A DNA stretch of 64,000 nt from Phoronis australis (Eukaryota > Phoronida > Phoronidae). Location of the stretch: positions 416,301-480,300 of the forward strand of contig NMRA01000342.1 in assembly GCA_002633005.1 (NCBI GenBank), given 5' to 3'. Position numbers and translations under genes: made by a program. Shown piece by piece: positions 47,541 through 53,963 of the stretch (its first letter is position 1; each line of letters opens with the position of its first letter). The notes under the pieces were generated by a model. It was given only the letters and a program-made list of their open reading frames with translations, did not search any database and was not told the origin of the DNA.

Positions 47541-48116
47541 CCCTCTCTGTGACCAATAGTATTGTATGGTGTTGAGGTAAGACCTTTTAGTTCACCCATC
47601 ATCTAAGCAAAAAAGATGTATGATCCCCCTTTTACTACACAGGAGTTTCAGTCAGCATTAAATATTCTCAGTGAAAAAGCCTCGGATTTCAGTAGAAGAA
47701 GTCAACTATATTTGTGTGGTGAATATTGGTCGCCTGTGCAAAAACTATTCAACGCTTTTAAACATTAACGGTAGATGATGTAAATCTAGAACTCAAACAG
47801 GACAATTTAGGCTTGAATACATTTTAAAAACTTCAACAATTTCATCCGGTCCAATTAATTAGACACGCACGCTCGCACGTACGCTACCGAAAAGGGTTTT
47901 TGGAAATTCTAATGAAAGCCATACACAAATCATAAATAGCAGGTGAAAACTTCTTTTGGCGGATTAGGATTAAATTATGTTTCCATAATCATCTGTCAGA
48001 GTTGATCAGTAATCCAATGACATAATAGTTTTTGAATAAATTAACTTACCTTGTGAATAGGCGTTTCCAGTGAAAATTATCAGTAGAGAAAGCAGAGAGA
48101 GTCGGGCGTTGACCAT
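19578..48116 (-). CDS. Secreted multidomain protein: LamG x3 - discoidin - LamG - PAN (complete, 13 exons)
   Basis: Exons on the minus strand: 48116-48050, 42165-41515, 40461-40343, 38164-37817, 35061-34857, 30916-30677, 29454-29255, 28128-27933, 26899-26721, 24563-24469, 23848-23637, 21147-20467, 19861-19578. All borders are AG/GT and phases agree throughout. Total 3477 nt, 1158 residues. Layout: signal peptide 1-22, LamG1 about 23-239, LamG2 240-463, LamG3 464-675, F5/8 type C (discoidin) 676-837, LamG4 838-1064, PAN/apple 1065-1158. There is no transmembrane segment, so the product is expected to be secreted. LamG and discoidin modules usually bind glycans, matrix proteins or phospholipids, and PAN modules bind proteins or carbohydrates. 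A matrix or adhesion role is therefore inferred; partners are unknown. All inter-module introns are phase 1. I do not recognise a named orthologue. Confidence 0.9.
20053..20355 (+). mobile_element. CAGTGGCGGATC-family MITE with a second MITE nested inside
   Basis: Outer element runs from CATGGGCGGATCCAGGATTT to AATCCGCCACTG. Between its halves sits a TGCGCGC-family MITE (20121-20264), related to 13014-13247. It lies in the intron between exons 12 and 13. Confidence 0.7.
20467..21147 (-). CDS. LamG/discoidin/PAN gene exon 12: LamG4, whole domain in one exon
   Basis: 681 nt, phase 1 in and out, 227 residues. The concanavalin-A-like fold markers are all in one exon: VALWPMSARY, DYVEIPNVGG, FTWMSYLYPR, ITYDYHTGMTKFWIDGE, RYFKGKISCVQLYDIAL and a closing Cys. 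No intron at the position where LamG2 and LamG3 have one. Confidence 0.93.
21475..21663. repeat. (CA)n passing into an 8-10 bp CAAACACA minisatellite
   Basis: About 55 bases of pure CA, then about 130 bases of alternating CAAACACACA/CAAACACA units. It lies in the intron between exons 11 and 12. Confidence 0.95.
22225..23190 (+). pseudogene. Dead Tc1-type transposase
   Basis: Helix-turn-helix reading VANNFDVSVSTVKH, then a Tc1-like catalytic part: QWRTVMFSDESRF, the second-Asp region near ARLHRARP, and the GSPDLNPIEQLCGQFAR signature. At least five frameshifts or stops. Lies in the intron between exons 11 and 12, opposite in direction to the host gene. Confidence 0.85.
23637..23848 (-). CDS. 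LamG/discoidin/PAN gene exon 11: discoidin domain C-terminal part
   Basis: Phase 2 in, phase 1 out, donor GTGAGT. Reads FASSQQCFKVYLFPG, then FTGNYDQDTVIKHQL and ARYVRVFPMTW to RWELYT, the classic end of an F5/8 type C domain. An alternative acceptor exists at 23804, but only the start at 23848 matches the phase-2 donor of exon 10. Confidence 0.88.
24056..24155 (-). mobile_element. CAGTGGCGGATC-family MITE, truncated
   Basis: Matches the G-run end and the ATTTCCACAGATTCCA...GCAGTTCGGGGGTGC core of the copy at 50585-50741. The far end is missing. Confidence 0.55.
24469..24563 (-). CDS. LamG/discoidin/PAN gene exon 10: discoidin domain middle part
   Basis: 95 nt, acceptor TACATGTAG, donor GTATGG, phase 0 in, phase 2 out. 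Reads VDLGKVYYILAIATQGRN then QYVMSYRLQ, the expected VDLG...TQG...W/YV..Y centre of the fold. Too short for most ORF finders; found because exons 9 and 11 demanded it. Confidence 0.88.
24728..25241. mobile_element. MITE-like element, AAGGNTATGTAGGACC family
   Basis: The left end reads AAGGCTAATGTAGGACC, the right end is the inverse of AAGGTTATGTAGGACC, about 510 bases, AT-rich, no coding. Relatives lie at 42876-43400 and 45128-46545, with related ends at 56373-57318. Confidence 0.7.
25242..26720. other. Intron 9 remainder
   Basis: No exon or gene seen. Contains a GTC/GAT-rich low-complexity patch at about 26400-26510 that gives acidic or basic shadow ORFs. Confidence 0.5.
26721..26899 (-). 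CDS. LamG/discoidin/PAN gene exon 9: discoidin domain N-terminal part
   Basis: Phase 1 in, phase 0 out, donor GTAGGT. Reads LANSSFSGDEWSD, then ARL-like SRLHTRA and YRGAWSAKAGCTSYCWIQ, the standard first third of F5/8 type C domains, where the next residues are VDLG (exon 10). Confidence 0.9.
27933..28128 (-). CDS. LamG/discoidin/PAN gene exon 8: LamG3 C-terminal part
   Basis: 196 nt, phase 0 in, phase 1 out. Starts IWVDAKET at the strand where LamG2 also has its intron. Contains VRVGARQND, FRGRLSCLQLYNVALS and the closing Cys. Confidence 0.9.
29255..29454 (-). CDS. LamG/discoidin/PAN gene exon 7: LamG3 central part
   Basis: 200 nt, phase 1 in, phase 0 out. Reads PVLSYAGLQIVVD, NVVVNTTHGN, then LNKWNYLAVTYDYSLGEYK, the W-x(5)-TYDY motif common to all four LamG domains here. 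Confidence 0.9.
29900..30052. mobile_element. MITE-like element, GTTCAGTAACGCTAGGACC family, copy 2
   Basis: Inverted ends GTTCAGTAACGCTAGGAC; clearly the same family as 12470-12626. Intronic. Confidence 0.75.
30677..30916 (-). CDS. LamG/discoidin/PAN gene exon 6: LamG3 N-terminal part
   Basis: 240 nt, phase 1 in; donor GTACGA after FVYVK, phase 1 out. Reads DPLGFWKLNGFYKGADLG, DGALCFNASSSSHVEIP and FSFTFAAFVYVK, the opening strands of a LamG fold. The donor is not consensus but is the only one that joins exon 7 in phase. Confidence 0.85.
30917..34856. other. Intron 5, no recognised feature
   Basis: Nearly 4 kb, AT-rich. No exon, transposase or clear inverted repeat seen. Short ORFs only. 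Confidence 0.45.
34857..35061 (-). CDS. LamG/discoidin/PAN gene exon 5: LamG2 C-terminal part
   Basis: 205 nt, acceptor TTCATTTCAG, donor GTAAGT, phase 0 in, phase 1 out. Reads MYHEGTN, HARIGARDET, RYFKGQITCVRMFDMALP and the closing Cys. Confidence 0.92.
35448..35551. promoter_or_regulatory. Cluster of three heat-shock-element-like arrays
   Basis: Heat shock elements are alternating inverted 5-bp nGAAn units. Three arrays lie within 104 bases: 35448-35467 (GGAAC TTTCT AGGAG ATTCT, one unit imperfect), 35487-35501 (GGAAC ATTCT AGAGC) and 35532-35551, which is four perfect contiguous units (ATTCC AGAAA TTTCT GGAAA). TATATG at about 35506 could be a TATA box. They lie in intron 4 of the minus-strand LamG gene; a plus-strand transcription unit or a retrotransposon LTR could be what they serve. 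No host-gene promoter is expected here. Confidence 0.6.
35864..35983 (+). CDS. Small ORF downstream of the heat-shock-element cluster
   Basis: 39 codons from ATG to TAA, about 310 bases after the last heat-shock-like array, polar and Asn/His rich (begins MINSSKPLVYRRNDG). Not recognised. It may be the first coding part of a nested gene or LTR element, or chance. Confidence 0.2.
   Translation: MINSSKPLVYRRNDGNNLRPPIHGNKHDNVKRHFDAVLH
36708..36892 (+). CDS. Possible terminal exon of an unrecognised plus-strand gene
   Basis: A strong pyrimidine tract and TTTTTTCACAG precede an open frame entered in phase 1 that ends in TGA. 60 residues with ordinary protein composition (GVIAIEPSEHHF at the start, VDLDYINITLELDKN later). 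No known domain. It lies in intron 3-4 territory of the LamG gene, on the opposite strand, 0.7 kb downstream of the small ORF at 35864. Confidence 0.3.
36957..37150 (-). mobile_element. LINE 3' end, minus-strand copy
   Basis: In minus orientation it matches the tail of the copy at 38240-38750: the CTAAAGGAGACTGGCAGACT coding end, then GGGCCCAACCATGAGG and TGCACCGCAAATGACATC, ending in a T-run (an A-run on the plus strand at 36957-36968). Strongly 5'-truncated. Confidence 0.7.
37817..38164 (-). CDS. LamG/discoidin/PAN gene exon 4: LamG2 central part
   Basis: 348 nt, phase 0 in and out. Reads GEAAGSYKLIGELDSNIHIP, ALDVRYSITWLAHVYV, GFIIWQHPSQLKFYAG and NAWNYLAVTYDYDTGILK. A decayed duplicate is at 14315-14441. 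Confidence 0.93.
38240..38750 (+). pseudogene. LINE 3' end: post-RT coding remnant with 3' UTR
   Basis: Reads KLGIRHVIKILTSHW, then after a frameshift VCPECGTDVETPKHL, the C-terminal cysteine motif found after the reverse transcriptase/RNase H part of many non-LTR elements. The 3' UTR follows with GGGCCCAACCATGAGG. Frameshifted and 5'-truncated. It lies next to LamG exon 4, in opposite orientation to the copy at 36957-37150. Confidence 0.75.
38935..40110. repeat. Complex foldback element in intron 3
   Basis: ACCCAAATAG with CTTAAACATTCGAAGTAC at about 39277-39320 is inverted at about 39716-39755 (GAATGTTTGAGGTAGCTATT). CCACGGCATG at about 38953 is inverted as CATGCCGTGGGTGAGATG at about 39620, and a further direct relative starts near 39430. 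At least three partial units of one family, head to head and tandem. No coding. Confidence 0.65.
40343..40461 (-). CDS. LamG/discoidin/PAN gene exon 3: LamG2 N-terminal part
   Basis: 119 nt, acceptor TCTCTCGTTCCAG, phase 1 in, phase 0 out. Reads LPYPVGWWPFNDRHGSND then SGNNNHGVLG, the opening strand (W.F/L D...G.D.SGN.N.G) seen in LamG1 too. Confidence 0.88.
40470..41514. other. Intron 2, no recognised feature
   Basis: About 1 kb. Nothing recognised apart from short ORFs. Confidence 0.5.
41515..42165 (-). CDS. LamG/discoidin/PAN gene exon 2: LamG1, whole domain in one exon
   Basis: 651 nt, acceptor ATGTTCCTTAG, donor GTAATA, phase 1 in and out, 217 residues. Markers: RPVGLWVLDSTYGGKDLSGN, YVEIPNNGKLDVKYS, AAWFYPTGG, ASTYSYESGILRMYVN, GGRLYCTHLYDRELS and a closing Cys. 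A complete, shuffle-ready module. Confidence 0.93.
42876..43400. mobile_element. MITE-like element, AAGGNTATGTAGGACC family, degraded copy
   Basis: Collinear with 24728-25241 over motifs such as TTTCAGATACCATG, the GTTACAGCATTTTTAAG region and GGTTTTCTGCATTC-like right part, but both terminal motifs are eroded. In intron 1. Confidence 0.55.
44303..44448 (+). mobile_element. CAGTGGCGGATC-family MITE, near full-length copy
   Basis: Begins CAGGGGCGGATCCAGGATTT, ends CCCCGCCACTG, 146 bases. CTTTT occurs on both sides. The cleanest copy in the window. Confidence 0.75.
45128..46545. mobile_element. AAGGNTATGTAGGACC-family MITE, split by a nested insertion
   Basis: The left half 45128-45406 and right half 46298-46545 together rebuild one element collinear with 24728-25241. 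The break is flanked by a 10-14 base duplication (GGCCACGTTA left, GACCACGTTA right). Confidence 0.75.
45407..46297 (-). mobile_element. LINE-tail insertion carrying a further foldback element
   Basis: In minus orientation the insertion ends CAGACCGCCTGCAATTGTTT with a T-run, like the LINE 3' end at 36957. At the other side it has CCAGACGTGCGCAGGCC. In between, 45428-46225 has inverted ends (GTTCGTCCGCC inside GGCTCCAAAG and its inverse), so it is a second insertion inside the first. The copy at 1599-1663 lacks that core. Confidence 0.6.
46730..47169. mobile_element. 440-bp hairpin element of about 21-bp subrepeats
   Basis: Two arms of about 190 bases are inverted copies of each other, with GGTACCTAAA and TTTAGGTACC at the tips. 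Each arm is a tandem array of degenerate units like CACGGNNACGGACTCACAAA. ATATACA flanks both sides (46723-46729 and 47170-47176), a 7-base target duplication. No coding. Confidence 0.85.
47505..47548. repeat. (CT)n microsatellite
   Basis: CT run with CCC interruptions at the right end. Confidence 0.95.
48050..48116 (-). CDS. LamG/discoidin/PAN gene exon 1: start codon and signal peptide
   Basis: ATG at 48116-48114. Reads MVNARLSLLSLLIIFTGNAY then SQ, with the donor GTAAGT in phase 1. A short basic n-region, a Leu-rich core and a small-residue cleavage region fit a secretory signal peptide. The phase matches exon 2 directly. Confidence 0.88.
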
Positions 48117-48859
48117 CTTAAAGTTTTATGGTACTGTTATGACTGACGAAGATTGATTTAACCTAGGTAAACAAGACAAACTGTTCGCACAGCTCACTCT
48201 TTAAGATCAATAACATTGGTGGACTTGAGTCCATCAAACCAATTTCCGGTTGAAGACTAAGTGCTTTGTATTTGAGCGTGTGTGTGCCTGTATATCGATT
48301 TTGCGCATGATTCTACACACCATGGAACTCCAGGCATGCAATGCCAACTTCAATCTTCCACAACTAAGGTTGCTCATGCGTGGGATTTTCTACCTACGGA
48401 ATATAGGGCTTAGAGTGGAACGTTTATAGTCGAATGAGAAATTGTGGGCACCGCAAAAACTCATGGAATGTGTCACTCTTTTACTTTTAGTGGAATGGGA
48501 AAAATAGAGCAATGTCGCGTGGGAACTCGCAGAAGTCTGTAATATGTCAATTTCGCCATGCGTCAAATTGTGGGACATTTCAATGGTGACTCAAGATGTC
48601 TGGGAATTTTTCAAAAAGTAAGCAGTCTTCCAAAATCGGGGCAGTTGGGAAGTACAGTTTACGATGTCAGTAACACAAAGTATTAGATTGGATTCTTTTA
48701 CAAGGTAAACTTGTGTAGAATATATTTTACAGTTACAGGTAGATACAACAGATACCTTTAATGTTCATGCATCCAATTAACAAGAAGTATTTGTACGCCG
48801 GGGAAACATTGGATTAAATGGATAACTATAAAACATTAGACAACCTTAAGAATGTGTAT

Positions 48860-48862
<3 letters not shown>

Positions 48863-48927
<65 letters not shown>

Positions 48928-48983
48928 GCGCACGCACTTCCACGCACACGCACAGGCACGCACACACGACACACGCACACACT
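48863..48983. repeat. (CA)n microsatellite with GC-rich imperfect tail
   Basis: About 58 bases of pure CA followed by CGCACGCA-type imperfect repeat. Confidence 0.95.
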
Positions 48984-49242
48984 TAGACAGGCAAATAAAT
49001 ATAAATACACGAGTAATTTTCGAAGCTTACGTGAACACACACCAGTTAGTGGGGCCTAAGCTTTCCATTTGTTGGTGCAGAACAAAATGACACAAAAGCA
49101 ACATGTCACTTCTTTTCGTAAAATAGTGTAACATGATTTTAACACCCAGAAATGTCTTATTGAAAATTCCTATAGTGTAGTTTGATCGGTTGACTCTAAG
49201 AGTGGAGCTGAAAGGATGTAAGAGATCAGAATCGCCGGTTCA

Positions 49243-49426
49243 CTCCGTGTCTGATAGGAGTAGTCATTTAGCAGCGCATATTTAACACTATTTGATGTAA
49301 TCTCCGCAGTCATTGGTTAGCTTTACAACAAAGAAAGAAATGGCGGTGTAAATTTTTCCCGGTGAAAATTAAATGATACCTGCGTGTCCCCTTCCCCCTG
49401 GCGGACAAGCAGGGAACCAAAGAGAC
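49243..49426. mobile_element. Shortened relative of the hAT-like MITE at 5.6 kb
   Basis: Shares GCAGTCATTGGTTAGCTTTA with AAATGGCGG and a related right end (GCGGACAAGCAGGGAACC). The central part of the 5.6-kb copy is missing. Confidence 0.55.
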
Positions 49427-50584
49427 TAATCCCTACATCCATGACCCAGGGCCACAGGTCCTTGCGTATAAAGAATGGCTAGGGTAACTGTCGGGATTTT
49501 TTGGCTAATTTTGGTGAGAATTCTTTTCAGGACCTGTTACTTCAAGATAATTACATTACGAACAAAATGGCAAAAGGAAATGAAGCAATTGAAATTGGAC
49601 TTTATTTGATTTCTACAACATTCGATCAAAAGTCAGTCGAGTAAACAACCGGAAATTCACAATGCAAGCTCTCGAGGCCAGTCCCGTGAAATTTCGGATT
49701 CGCAAGTTCTAACCCTAAAATCCGTGATCACGTGCATGATTTGGCATTCTAGCTCTGCAATTCAAGTTAAATATGCGTAGCACATGCGCATGACCCTGTG
49801 TTCTATTTCATGAAACTGAAGGAGGAATTTGTCTAGTGATACGATTGGTTGTCCCGTTTTTATGTAGTATATATCGACCAATATATTCTATGCTCGTAAA
49901 TCGAGATAAACTTATTAACATATCTTCAGATAGTGTTTGCGGGTGTTCTAATTTAGTAGCTGACTGGTGGTGTTGCTTGTTTTTTTTTGTTTTTGTTTGT
50001 TTCTTTTATGTTTTATACGAAATTAGTGATTCTAAGCACATAAAAACTTAAAACATAATGACTTTGGTACAAAAAAAACATCAGTTTGAATATAATTGCC
50101 ATTCATCCAATCAGAATTTCTTTTGCCTCCTTAACACAGATTGAGAATGATTGTTCAGCTGAACGCAATCGCCAGAAAGCGAGTCTGTTCTCGTTAATCA
50201 TGTACCTCTTGACTCCCATAATTCCAATGACCAGTTGACGTGAAGTTTGAAGAGAAACTTTTAACCGAAGTTGCTGTGATCGTTGACCACTCTATCCAAG
50301 CATTCAAACCAGTTGTGTGTAATGTCAAAACTGTATTTGTAACGCTTCCACGTTTGTTGTCACATGCAGTAGTAGCAGTGCAGTGGCAGTTTCACTAAAG
50401 TAGTAGCAAAAACAATATTGTGACAATGGCGATGATCATAACTGCAATTATTTTAATAATTTAACACTTTAAAAAGTGTGTGTTATGACTTGACTTAGCA
50501 CGTGCATAACACCTCTGACTTGCAAATCTTGTTATTTATGATTTACGGGCCGTTAGTAATTTCATGAACAAAGAATGAATTACA

Positions 50585-50741
50585 CAGTGACGGACTTAGA
50601 GGGGGCTAAGAAGGCCATGCTCCCCTAAAATTCTCCCAGATTCCATTGGCAGTTCTTGGGTGCGAATGTCGGACGGAAAAATCCTGGCTAATACTCTGCC
50701 CTTCCCCCTTTCCCCGACTCAAAATCTTGGATCCACCCCTG
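50585..50741 (-). mobile_element. CAGTGGCGGATC-family MITE, copy
   Basis: Begins CAGTGACGGACTTAGAGGGG on the plus strand and ends TTGGATCCACCCCTG; inverse orientation relative to the 44.3-kb copy. Confidence 0.7.
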
Positions 50742-50979
50742 CTACATGCAATGAATTGGCAACCTATTATTAGAATGACATTCGATTGCCATTTAAGTAT
50801 TCATCAATTGAAACCAATGCGTTTTAAACATTTGTGCACATGTCCATAATGAAATGCACGACTTTTCCTTTACACATAACGAACTGTTGATTAGCTTTTT
50901 CTCTAGAATTGGAAGGGGGAGATCCTTTTTTCGGTTATACCTGCACGTAACATATCGTAGTAGAAATACACAGACAATC

Positions 50980-50985
50980 TTTATT
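50980..50985 (-). terminator. Poly(A) signal AATAAA of the MAM/EGF gene
   Basis: AATAAA on the minus strand starting only about 18 bases after the TAG stop, which implies a very short 3' UTR. Confidence 0.65.
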
Positions 50986-51003
50986 CAACCGTCAATTTTC
51001 ATG

Positions 51004-53963
51004 CTAGACTTTTGAAAATTCATCATAGACTGGATTATTCAGTGTGTATGGGTCTTTGCTTGAACTACAGCGACATCTATCATTCAGATGGTCTTCTGGA
51101 AGATTTCTGCTTCGTCGCACGAGCACGACAACGAGAACAGCGGCAAACATAATCACTGCAGCACCAGCACTAACACCTGCTATGAAAGGGGCACTAGACA
51201 GAAACGACGGGGTCATTCGATGGTCTGCACTCGCTTTAGCTTTACCGACCGGATTGGGTGACGTCACTACTATCACATCCTCAGTGTAGAGCGATTCGAT
51301 TTTCGTGACCTGACTGGATGTTTGGTAACCGAACGTAAGATTTTTATTTAAAACAGGTGCTTTTGTAGTTGCAGGACCATCCGCTGTGATTTTGATCTTG
51401 GTAGTGCCATAATTGTTTGACTTTTGCACAGTCATGTCTGGTGACGTCCCTTCTGGTTCGTGGCGTGTCGTTAAGACTGAGACGCTTTCTTCTCCTTCGG
51501 CAGTCGAATAGGGAACTGTTGTCGAGTGCGCATTAAACTTGACCTTTGCGATTTGACGTGTGGTCAAAGAACTGTCGTTTTCACCTGTAGAAGTGGTGTG
51601 ATTATAACTCGCCCAAGAGCTACCTTGCTTTGGCATACCAGACGATGTGAAAGGTATGGTGAGAAGATTAGCATGCGTAGTTGAATTCGGAGTGGTCTCG
51701 TAGTACGTGGATTCGTAAAGAATCCGTTGAGTCACGTGGCCTTGACTTGAGGTGTCAATCGTGCTTTTTAAAGACGTTTTCGAAGCTCCACTGGTTGTTA
51801 TAGTTTTGCGGGAAATATCGGATGTTGCTTTAGTCGGCAAATAACCTGATGTACTTCGACTCGTCACTTGTATGCTAATTGGCCTCGGTGAAAAATACTT
51901 TATTGTTTCTGTTCCTTCTTTCGAAGTCGACAGCTCTTCTTGGCTTATGGTCGAGATTAGCCTTCTGCGATTTTTCGATTCTGGTGTTGAGAAAGTCTCG
52001 TTGTTACCTATTGCGACTTTCACAGTAGCTGGCATTGTTGCATGCTCACCGCTGTGATCAGCTGCTGTAGTTGGAAGTGTTGTCAAATCGCCCATTGTGG
52101 TTTGTTCGACTAGTCCAGTTATCAATGTAGATTCCAAAATTGTTGACCTCATAAGGGTTGAAAGTGAATTGTTCGTTTTCGTTATTTTCGAAAAACCAGG
52201 CGTTTGTCTAGGTGAAACAGTAGATATTGGGATACTAATTTCATTGACTTTGAAGTCTGTTGGGGTAACAGAAGGTTTGCTCGAAGTTTCCTTGACGGTA
52301 CAGTTACGGCCATGGTAACCTACAAAGCAGGTGCAACGGTAGTTACCATAGGTATTTGAACATGTCCCGTGTAGGCAAGGATTCATGGCGCAGTAGTCGA
52401 TAGGTTGAGAGCAGCTGTCGCCCGTCCATCCAGTAGAACACGAGCATTTGTAAAACCCTGGCATATTTTGGCACCTGCCATTTACGCAAGGCATTGATAG
52501 ACATTCGTTAATATCGTGGGAACAATTTCTTCCGTTCCACCCTGGTGGACAATCACATGTATAGCTCCCTAAAGTGTTTCTGCACTGCCCATTATTTAAA
52601 CAAGGATTGTTGACATCTGAGCATTCGTTTACGTCATCTGAGCATCGAGATCCTGTCCAGCCATGTTCACAAACGCATTTAAAAGATCCCATGGCATTCA
52701 AACAAGTAGAATTGTTCATGCACTCGTTTTCTACTAAGCATTCGTTTATGTCACTGTCACACAACATTCCTGTCCACCCCTCGCGACAAGTGCAATTAAA
52801 GGCGCCTGGAAAATTAGTGCAGACAGCGTTGCTTGCACAAGGATTCATTGTGCACTCGTCGATGTCATCAGCACACGCAAGCCCTTGCCAACCATAGGTG
52901 CAATTGCAGTAGAATCCACCAGGTTGGTTTATGCACTGAGCCCCGTTTACGCAAGGGTCATTCAGTTCACACTCGTTGAAATCCGTCTCACACAATGGTC
53001 CAACCCATTCCGGAGGACAAAGACAATTGAATGACCCGTCTGAGTTTACGCATGTGCCGCCATTTTTGCAAACTTGATCTTCTTTGCACTCATCAACATC
53101 TTTGACGCAATTTTGACCTGTCCAACCGGCATCGCACGTGCAGTAGTATGACCCATTTTCATTATTGCAAGAACCATGGTTACACGTTCCCACAAAGTGG
53201 CATTCATTGACATCTGTCTCGCAGTGGATACCTCCCCAACCGGACATACATTTACAAGAGTATCCACCGGCACTGTTCCGACACGCTCCACCATTAAGAC
53301 ACGTGTTATTGGATAAACATTCGTCGATGTCCAGATTGCAGAGCTCACCTGTCCAACCCTTTGTACAGGAGCAGGAAAAGCTTCCATTCAAGTTAACGCA
53401 GTTACCCCCATTTTTGCATACCCCAATAAACAAACATTCGTTTACATCATTTTGGCACCTACTTCCTGTCCACCCACTCGGACAAACACATGTGAAAGAC
53501 CCATTCCTATTCAAGCACTGACCTCCATTTTCGCAAACCTCTTTCATAGCGCATTCATCAACATCTTTCTCACACATGTTCCCAACCCATCCTGTTGGAC
53601 ATATACACGAAAATCCTCCTTTCAGATTGACGCATCTGCCGCCATGTTTACATATATCTTGCTGTTGGCATTCGTCAACGTCGTCCATGCATGTTTCGCC
53701 TTTCCAACCTGGGCTGCAGGAGCAGTTAAACGAACCAGGTAAATTTTGGCAAGATCCATTGTTTGCACAGACAGAGCGTTCGCATTCATTTACGTCTTTG
53801 TCACAATCTGTCCCCTTCCATCCCATATCACAAATGCACTTGTAAGATCCAGGTGTGTCTTGACACGTGGCACCATGTTTACAAGGCAACGTCTTGCACT
53901 CGTTGACGTTGATTTCACATCTTTTTCCAGAAAAGCCTGGCCTGCAGTTACACTTGTAAGAGC
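51004..53963 (-). CDS. MAM/EGF gene last exon: 14 EGF repeats, stalk, TM, tail
   Basis: 2960 nt, acceptor TTTCTTTCCAAG, phase 1 in, TAG at 51004-51006. The first 16 residues close an EGF repeat begun in the previous exon; then 14 complete EGF repeats run without an intron to the Cys at 52300-52302. Stalk 51187-52299, membrane helix about 51118-51186, tail 51004-51117. The repeats are diverged from one another, so the array is not a recent amplification. Confidence 0.95.

Noticed and set aside
51300-52299. Independent mucin gene in the Ser/Thr-rich part
   Set aside because: It is in frame and uninterrupted between the EGF array and the membrane helix, so it is the stalk of the same protein.
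53046-53845. Plus-strand and frame-shifted ORFs of 90-140 residues across 52.5-54.6 kb
   Set aside because: They are shadows of the Cys-rich EGF coding frame on the minus strand.
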